NCBI GenBank assembly: GCA_946481695.1
Contig: CAMLON010000016.1
Span: 1-37,685 of the forward strand
Source of the DNA: an uncultured Bartonella sp.
GTDB taxonomy: Bacteria; Pseudomonadota; Alphaproteobacteria; Rhizobiales; Rhizobiaceae
DNA: 37,685 nt
Direction: 5' to 3'
The notes under the pieces were generated by a model, which worked only from the letters and a program-made list of their open reading frames with translations, made no database searches and had not been told where the DNA came from. Position numbers and translations under genes: made by a program. Positions 34,001 to 37,685 of the stretch are shown here, piece by piece (the first letter of the stretch is position 1; every line of letters starts with the position of its first letter).

Positions 34001-36758
34001 CGGCATTTATCTGGAAAAGAATGCTTTTTTAAATGCGACCGGAAGTCAGGGTAAGATTATAGTTTCGGGAAGTGCCCATGGCGTTTTGCTGAATTCGGAT
34101 GCAAAAGGAATTGTTCTCGGCGTTGATGAAATAACTGTTTCGGCTGGCGGAAATGGTAATGGTGTAGAAAATAACATCGTTTCAAATGACCCTGAATTTG
34201 CTGCCGAAATCGCTTTTAAACAAGCAACAATCAATGTCGAGGGTAGCGGTTCTGGTATTCGTACTGCCGTTGGTCTTGTTACGCATTATCTGGATGAGAA
34301 TAATGTGTCGCAAATGTCTAACGTCACAATCAATGTTGGCGCCAACGGTGTCGGTTATGATCTAAGAAATGCAAGTCTATCCGATCCGGTTCTTCAGTCG
34401 AATGCCATAATCGGACCGGCTTATACAATAAATGTATCCGATCATGCGATTGGTTTGCGTACCAATACCAGCGGCGAAGTCATCAACCAGTCGACTGTTT
34501 GGGTAAAAGAAGGTGCTTCAGGCACTGCCTGGCTTGCCGGTACAGCTTCCAAAGTCCAAAATGACGGCGTCCTTGACTCGAAGAGTGCCAACGGTCTTTT
34601 GGTAGACCTCACAAATAGACCGACCGATGCTTCTTCCGGAACAACCTTCATCAATACTGGGCAATTAACTGCCCAATCACCCACTTCTGTTGCGGTACGG
34701 GGAAGTGCCCTTGGCGACACCTTCATTTTTACAAACAACGCGTCAAACGTACGTGGACTTGTTAAAGCTGGCAAAGGCTCGGATAGCCTCATCTGGTCGG
34801 GTGGATTTTGGGAAGGCGGTTTCGATATGGGAGAAGGAGACGGTGACAAAGCAACGATTTCCGGTTCTGTCGATACAAGAAAATTCAGCCATGCATTGGC
34901 CGGTCAAGGCAATAACAAGCAACTGACACTCCAAAACACAACTATAGCCGGTGGTTCATTCAATCAGGATGATTTAAACAAGGGCGTAAATTTTGGCGCG
35001 GATTGGAATAAAATTGCTCTTACCGACGGCACCCGTTTAACTTTGACAGATAATGTTTTTACAAACGGCGATCTTGATTTTGAAATTGGCAAGCAAAGTA
35101 CACTGATTGTCGACCACACCAAGTATCGCGGTACGGGCGCAGCACCAACACTCTATAGCGAGGCAGATATCACTCGAAAAGCCGGAACTTTGACACTGAC
35201 AAATAACGGCCTCATTGATATGGGGAACAAAACCGGCGACGGCATTACCGACAAACTGATCATCAAAGGCAATTACCATAGTGATAATGGCTCTATCCGG
35301 CTGAATAGCCGTCTTGGAGATGATGGAGCTCCATCCGATATGGTTGTTATTGATGGAGGGACTGTTTCCGGTACGACAACCCTTTTCATCGACAATCTCT
35401 TCGATAACCAGAAAAGTGAAATCACAAAATATGAAGGAATAAAAGTCGTTGATGCAATAAATGGCGCAACAACTGCGGAAGACAGCTTTGTTATCGGTAC
35501 CGGCTGGGGACGTGGCTACCGGCGCGACGACGGTGTGATGGCTGTTGCCGGATCCGATACTGCCTATGCCTATTTGCTCAAGCGTGGACCGGCAAAAAAA
35601 TCCGGTAACCGCGATGTTTATGGGGACGATGAATTCGTCTATGACTGGTATCTTCGTTCGCCGGAAGATACCTCCAATCCGGATGGAGGAAATAATGGCA
35701 CAGGCACAGGTGGCGATGATACAGGTGGAGGAACCTTGCCCGCAAAACCTTATTACGGTCCTTCGGTTCCACTTTATGAAGCTTATCCTCAAGTGCTCAC
35801 AAGTCTCAATCATTTGTCCACTTTGCAGCAACGAGTTGGTAACCGCTTTTGGGCTGATGGAACCGATAATACGGTAAATGCCGGGAATCATGCCGATCAA
35901 GCCTCGACGCTTATTGAACACAGCGGCTTTTGGGGCCGCATGGAAGGAAGCAGAAGCAAAGTAACTCCCTCACGCTCGCTGACCGATGAAAATTACGGTC
36001 TTGATCTCTGGCGCATGCAAAGCGGGATTGATGGTGCACTTGTCGAAAATGGCAACGGGATCCTGATTGGATCTTTGAGCGGTCATTTCGGTCGTGCGGA
36101 AGCGTCTGTCCGTTCCGATGACGGGCATGGCAAAGTCGAGGCGGACGGATATGGTATAGGGGCTGCAGCTACATGGTATGGCATCAATGGCAGCTATGTC
36201 GATTTACAATCGCAAGCTACCTGGTATGAAACCGATTTCAATTCCAAGAATTTTAGCCGTTCGGATAAGAAAAACGAAAACGGTTTCGGCTACGCTCTTT
36301 CGGCAGAGGCCGGTCATCGGTTAAAATTGACAGAAACATGGGATATTACACCGCAAATCCAACTTTCTTATTCGTCGATAGATTTTGACAGTTTTCGCGA
36401 TGGCTTGAATACAAAAGTGTCTTTGAAAGATGGTGACAGTCTGGAAGGCCGTGCCGGTATCGCTTTCAGCAGAGATAAAACGTGGATATCCGATAGCGGA
36501 GACCGGCGTCGCACACTTCTATATGGCATAGGTAATCTTTATTACGAATTTCTCGATGGAACGAAAGTGAATGTTTCCGGCACTTCGTTCCGGAATGAAA
36601 ATGAAGATTTTCAAGCCGGACTTGGATTGGGTGGCAGTTATAATTGGAATAACGATAATTGGTCACTCTATGGCGAAACAAATATACGCGGTGCTTTCAA
36701 AAATATCAGCGATAATTACAGCTTTGGCGGCACTGTAGGTTTGAGAATTAAATTCTGA
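31068..36758 (+). CDS. Large autotransporter (type Va secretion) adhesin-like protein
   Basis: Surface protein of 1,896 residues that should be exported by SecYEG and translocate its passenger through its own outer-membrane barrel. The ATG at 31068 has AAGGGG 9-10 nt upstream; an ATG at 31023 is possible but without a site. The N-terminus has an extended signal peptide of about 50 residues with a charged first part (YKKFCDQGLGYRIF) and cleavage near NVYAEN. The passenger (about residues 51-1540) is rich in N-x-G-x-I/V repeats such as ENNGIINVAG and LINNGIIIING, typical of a right-handed beta-helix. A Gly/Asp/Thr linker (GTGTGGDDTGGG) is at about residue 1550. The last ~275 residues, from GFWGRMEGSRSK, form the autotransporter barrel and end in Phe (LRIKF). 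Bartonella species often carry several such proteins. Ligand unknown. Confidence 0.94.
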   Translation: MSKLTEQYKKFCDQGLGYRIFLATKLGLKRKLSALAASSAIFAGSLTSNVYAENYCNTQGDWALGTVATNNNCTVTKENFNPEDSDNYWGAALASVPGEALKINGNLSDINNGKSGISQLDDLGNYDPATKGQTKFVLGGTQAVRVTDNAGQSYTINVYTDSSFTVSDWGNEKVLVTESVGDQQYVSSGFGKAENGGHIDVKFDDFMGNNKFGDDKTVYLALKDSNLTWADGSGSVVEWHSKNSFESRAYYLADDDIINRINVPEFPHSFTDYKGEMRTINSIDDLKAYNRELIAALQSKDYPDLKTQQAYNDAFNKANPKSIEKAVKGPGSDYPKSDEIFKPTGNTRAMYASNGGKIIVKSGGQIDTEFDQGEMAGTLVAEGGSIVEVEPGGIVSSRRNSTIILGRDGLEGAGAHTVGTNNGVVNSGFRESRIHDTTKDSQEFSYGTAVEAFYGGTIENNGIINVAGNRVAETTFAYSNGFYLYKVGTGTNNGIINIGVNNDPLNGRYVGVAIESNYSKFTNSTTGVIYIGRAAQYDTTTPEEAADTSNSNNAQFYGIMASDSAEAINDGKIIIGSKMQNAAAMATDVPLDPDVQAPNFRLINNGIIIINGAVKNDSRLNSARNFGIKATNNGIYNQVKNNGTIELNGYNGVGIYVLATSGNFINANDALVTLTENSVIKISSPTQNGPLVRNYGVWVEGRPNDTHYARAKIDGTIELAGDGAVGVYVKDGGQANVTEHANPQFVSGKQQIGFYVYGAQSKIVNSTKAMDVTTTASNLFRIDGGASFLGQGEELTASGENSVILEGAGRASDTASQIITKDAKLTVTGKGAAAVLINGGAYGEISEKDNTERQIYLSEEGAIGGIVDGRYHRIDATYTEEVDLNTKLVNYAKINTDSQNVTGFIARNSGLLVNYGVINMTNSFNATGIHVIEGGRLENHGDITVSSGVGLHIEGLIGTDTRANVANASTITVDNGKAGIYLEKNAFLNATGSQGKIIVSGSAHGVLLNSDAKGIVLGVDEITVSAGGNGNGVENNIVSNDPEFAAEIAFKQATINVEGSGSGIRTAVGLVTHYLDENNVSQMSNVTINVGANGVGYDLRNASLSDPVLQSNAIIGPAYTINVSDHAIGLRTNTSGEVINQSTVWVKEGASGTAWLAGTASKVQNDGVLDSKSANGLLVDLTNRPTDASSGTTFINTGQLTAQSPTSVAVRGSALGDTFIFTNNASNVRGLVKAGKGSDSLIWSGGFWEGGFDMGEGDGDKATISGSVDTRKFSHALAGQGNNKQLTLQNTTIAGGSFNQDDLNKGVNFGADWNKIALTDGTRLTLTDNVFTNGDLDFEIGKQSTLIVDHTKYRGTGAAPTLYSEADITRKAGTLTLTNNGLIDMGNKTGDGITDKLIIKGNYHSDNGSIRLNSRLGDDGAPSDMVVIDGGTVSGTTTLFIDNLFDNQKSEITKYEGIKVVDAINGATTAEDSFVIGTGWGRGYRRDDGVMAVAGSDTAYAYLLKRGPAKKSGNRDVYGDDEFVYDWYLRSPEDTSNPDGGNNGTGTGGDDTGGGTLPAKPYYGPSVPLYEAYPQVLTSLNHLSTLQQRVGNRFWADGTDNTVNAGNHADQASTLIEHSGFWGRMEGSRSKVTPSRSLTDENYGLDLWRMQSGIDGALVENGNGILIGSLSGHFGRAEASVRSDDGHGKVEADGYGIGAAATWYGINGSYVDLQSQATWYETDFNSKNFSRSDKKNENGFGYALSAEAGHRLKLTETWDITPQIQLSYSSIDFDSFRDGLNTKVSLKDGDSLEGRAGIAFSRDKTWISDSGDRRRTLLYGIGNLYYEFLDGTKVNVSGTSFRNENEDFQAGLGLGGSYNWNNDNWSLYGETNIRGAFKNISDNYSFGGTVGLRIKF

Positions 36759-36764
36759 GTTTGG

Positions 36765-36806
36765 GAAGGGATTGTTCTTCATCCATGCGATGGGGAATAA
36801 TCCTTC
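36765..36806 (+). terminator. Hairpin after the autotransporter stop, terminator-like
   Basis: GAAGGGATT (36765-36773) pairs with AATCCTTC (36799-36806) with one bulged G, and an inner stem TTCATCCAT / ATGGGGAA closes on GCG. It begins 6 nt after the stop. No U-run follows, so it is a weak terminator candidate or an mRNA-protecting structure. Confidence 0.4.
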
Positions 36807-36947
36807 AAGCCCGTTCCGGTTGAAAAACCGAAAGCCTCAATTACCCTGAATGACAATATCGCATTCATTCTTTTTTGTCCGAACACTGGACTTTTTATCT
36901 TCCGACATAACTATTCGTTTATTCTTTGAAGAAGAGGAACAAATTCC

Positions 36948-37448
36948 GTGTCTTTGTGGATAAACGTTAACGATAAAATGCAACATGGCTATCGTTATGA
37001 ACGCGTGTGTGAAGAGGGAAAAAACTTCTCATCCGATTTTGAACCGCAGTTAACCCCTAAGCAAATGTTGGAAATGGGGGTTTTTGGCGGAAAATATATG
37101 ACCGATTGCAGAAACGAGTTTCCTTCGAACTGGTTTCAAAACGCAAAATTATCGCCTGAAGGCAAACAGGCTGACTTGAATTATTATGGTGTATTGGCGG
37201 GAAAACCACTTGTCTATTGGAAGGCTAAAGGCTGGATTTATCAAGATGACCCGCGCGGCTGGTTCCAGTGGTATTGCCGCTATTATTCGGGTCGCCGTAT
37301 CGAGGGTGAAGACGAGCGGCAGATCAAACGTTGGAAACAGATGCGCCGCCATCTCGCCCAACTCAGGAAAAATTGTGACCCAGGTGATTTTTTCTGTCGT
37401 CCGCGCCAGCGTCAGGCTCTTTTGCAATGGGCCTATTTTTGTGATTAA
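36948..37448 (+). CDS. Conserved protein of unknown function, cross-kingdom family
   Basis: A 166-residue soluble protein without signal peptide or membrane segment. The GTG start at 36948 has GAGGA 9 nt upstream; an ATG at 36978 (MQHGYRYE) is the alternative. It is very rich in aromatic and basic residues. The key blocks are LTPKQMLEMGVFGGKYMTDC, NEFPSNWF, DDPRGWFQWYCRYYSGRR, DERQIKRWKQMRRHLAQL and CRPRQRQALLQWAY. I recall proteins with this pattern from fungi, plants and other proteobacteria, all without assigned function. Four to five cysteines (YMTDC, WYC, KNC, FFC) are spread across it. It is the only gene between the autotransporter hairpin and the right edge. Function is not inferred. 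Confidence 0.85.
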   Translation: MSLWINVNDKMQHGYRYERVCEEGKNFSSDFEPQLTPKQMLEMGVFGGKYMTDCRNEFPSNWFQNAKLSPEGKQADLNYYGVLAGKPLVYWKAKGWIYQDDPRGWFQWYCRYYSGRRIEGEDERQIKRWKQMRRHLAQLRKNCDPGDFFCRPRQRQALLQWAYFCD

Positions 37449-37569
37449 GGTTTATTTCAATCCTGGTTCGATCAAATTGGCCGTCTAAGCCGTGGCCGTC
37501 CATGGCATGGAATGATGGGCTTTGCATGAATAAAAAGTTCGACCGTTATTGCTTATATTTTCTTTGTCT

Positions 37570-37678
37570 GCGCATTTTACCCTAACGGTTTCACCGCTGC
37601 ATTTTTTACCCATGCCTTTTAACACATGCAGTTTCACCCATGAATTTTAACCGCCTATTTTAAATTATATTTTTAAAA
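37570..37678. repeat. Degenerate tandem repeat of about 14 nt
   Basis: About eight imperfect units built on TGCATTTTAACCCA-like text follow each other: CATTTTACCC, TTTCACC, CATTTTTTACCC, CCTTTTAAC, CAGTTTCACCC, AATTTTAACC, TATTTTAAA and TATTTTTAAA, spaced roughly 12-16 nt. The array decays toward the right edge and may continue past it. No function is evident. Confidence 0.4.
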
Positions 37679-37685
37679 TTCTGCC

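Noticed and set aside
35037..35921. A 294-codon minus-strand frame opposite the autotransporter
   Set aside because: Antisense to a complete, repeat-bearing passenger; no motifs and no ribosome binding site noted.
1..37685. tRNA, rRNA, CRISPR arrays, phage attachment sites, replication origin
   Set aside because: Looked for tRNA T-loop signatures, regularly spaced repeats and DnaA box clusters in the noncoding stretches; none was convincing.

Overview
The window reads as chromosome of an alphaproteobacterium of the order Hyphomicrobiales (Rhizobiales), most like the Bartonellaceae/Brucellaceae. The grounds are the ubiG/lysC/ptsP cluster, the methyltransferase-comF-grxC-DUF1178 cluster, the argJ-GNAT-mutT string, a CtrA-type TTAA-N7-TTAAC site, a Fur/Mur without cysteines and a very large autotransporter. 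Base composition looks moderate (roughly mid-40s % GC by eye), which would suit a bee-gut type Bartonella better than the AT-rich mammalian species. That genus-level guess is inference.

Layout. 1-2680 (minus strand): nrdH-nrdI-nrdE, the class Ib ribonucleotide reductase operon, with nrdE running off the left edge. It is preceded by a cobalamin riboswitch and, just upstream, by two NrdR-like boxes 31 bp apart over the promoter. 2871-4085: a YnfM-like MFS exporter. 4141-6710 (minus): prfA-prmC (release factor 1 and its methylase) and a fur/mur regulator. 7034-9748 (minus): secA. 10196-13721 (plus): a periplasmic PpiC-type isomerase with its own terminator, then argJ-GNAT-mutT with overlapping genes. 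13829-15635: a small membrane protein behind a CtrA box, and a TcyP-type cystine symporter. 16306-18862: a methyltransferase on the minus strand, and comF, grxC and DUF1178 on the plus strand. 18913-23466: divergent ubiG and lysC, then ptsP. 23905-25287 (minus): ProY-like permease. 25753-30191 (plus): a compact four-gene operon of class A acid phosphatase, EptA phosphoethanolamine transferase, PmrA-like response regulator and PmrB-like kinase. 31068-36758: a 1,896-residue autotransporter. 36948-37448: a conserved protein of unknown function. The right edge holds a degenerate short tandem repeat.

Working together. The nrd operon appears to have two layers of control: NrdR at the promoter and vitamin B12 in the leader. 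The B12 layer would switch off the B12-independent reductase when cobalamin is available, which predicts a B12-dependent NrdJ elsewhere in the genome. The phosphatase-EptA-two-component operon looks like a self-contained envelope-modification module of the polymyxin-resistance kind, but its phosphatase lacks the last catalytic Asp of the family signature and its kinase has a degenerate G1 box. The autotransporter has a long upstream region with a paired repeat placed over a perfect TATAAT, suggesting regulated surface expression.

No tRNA, rRNA, CRISPR array, intact insertion sequence or prophage was seen.
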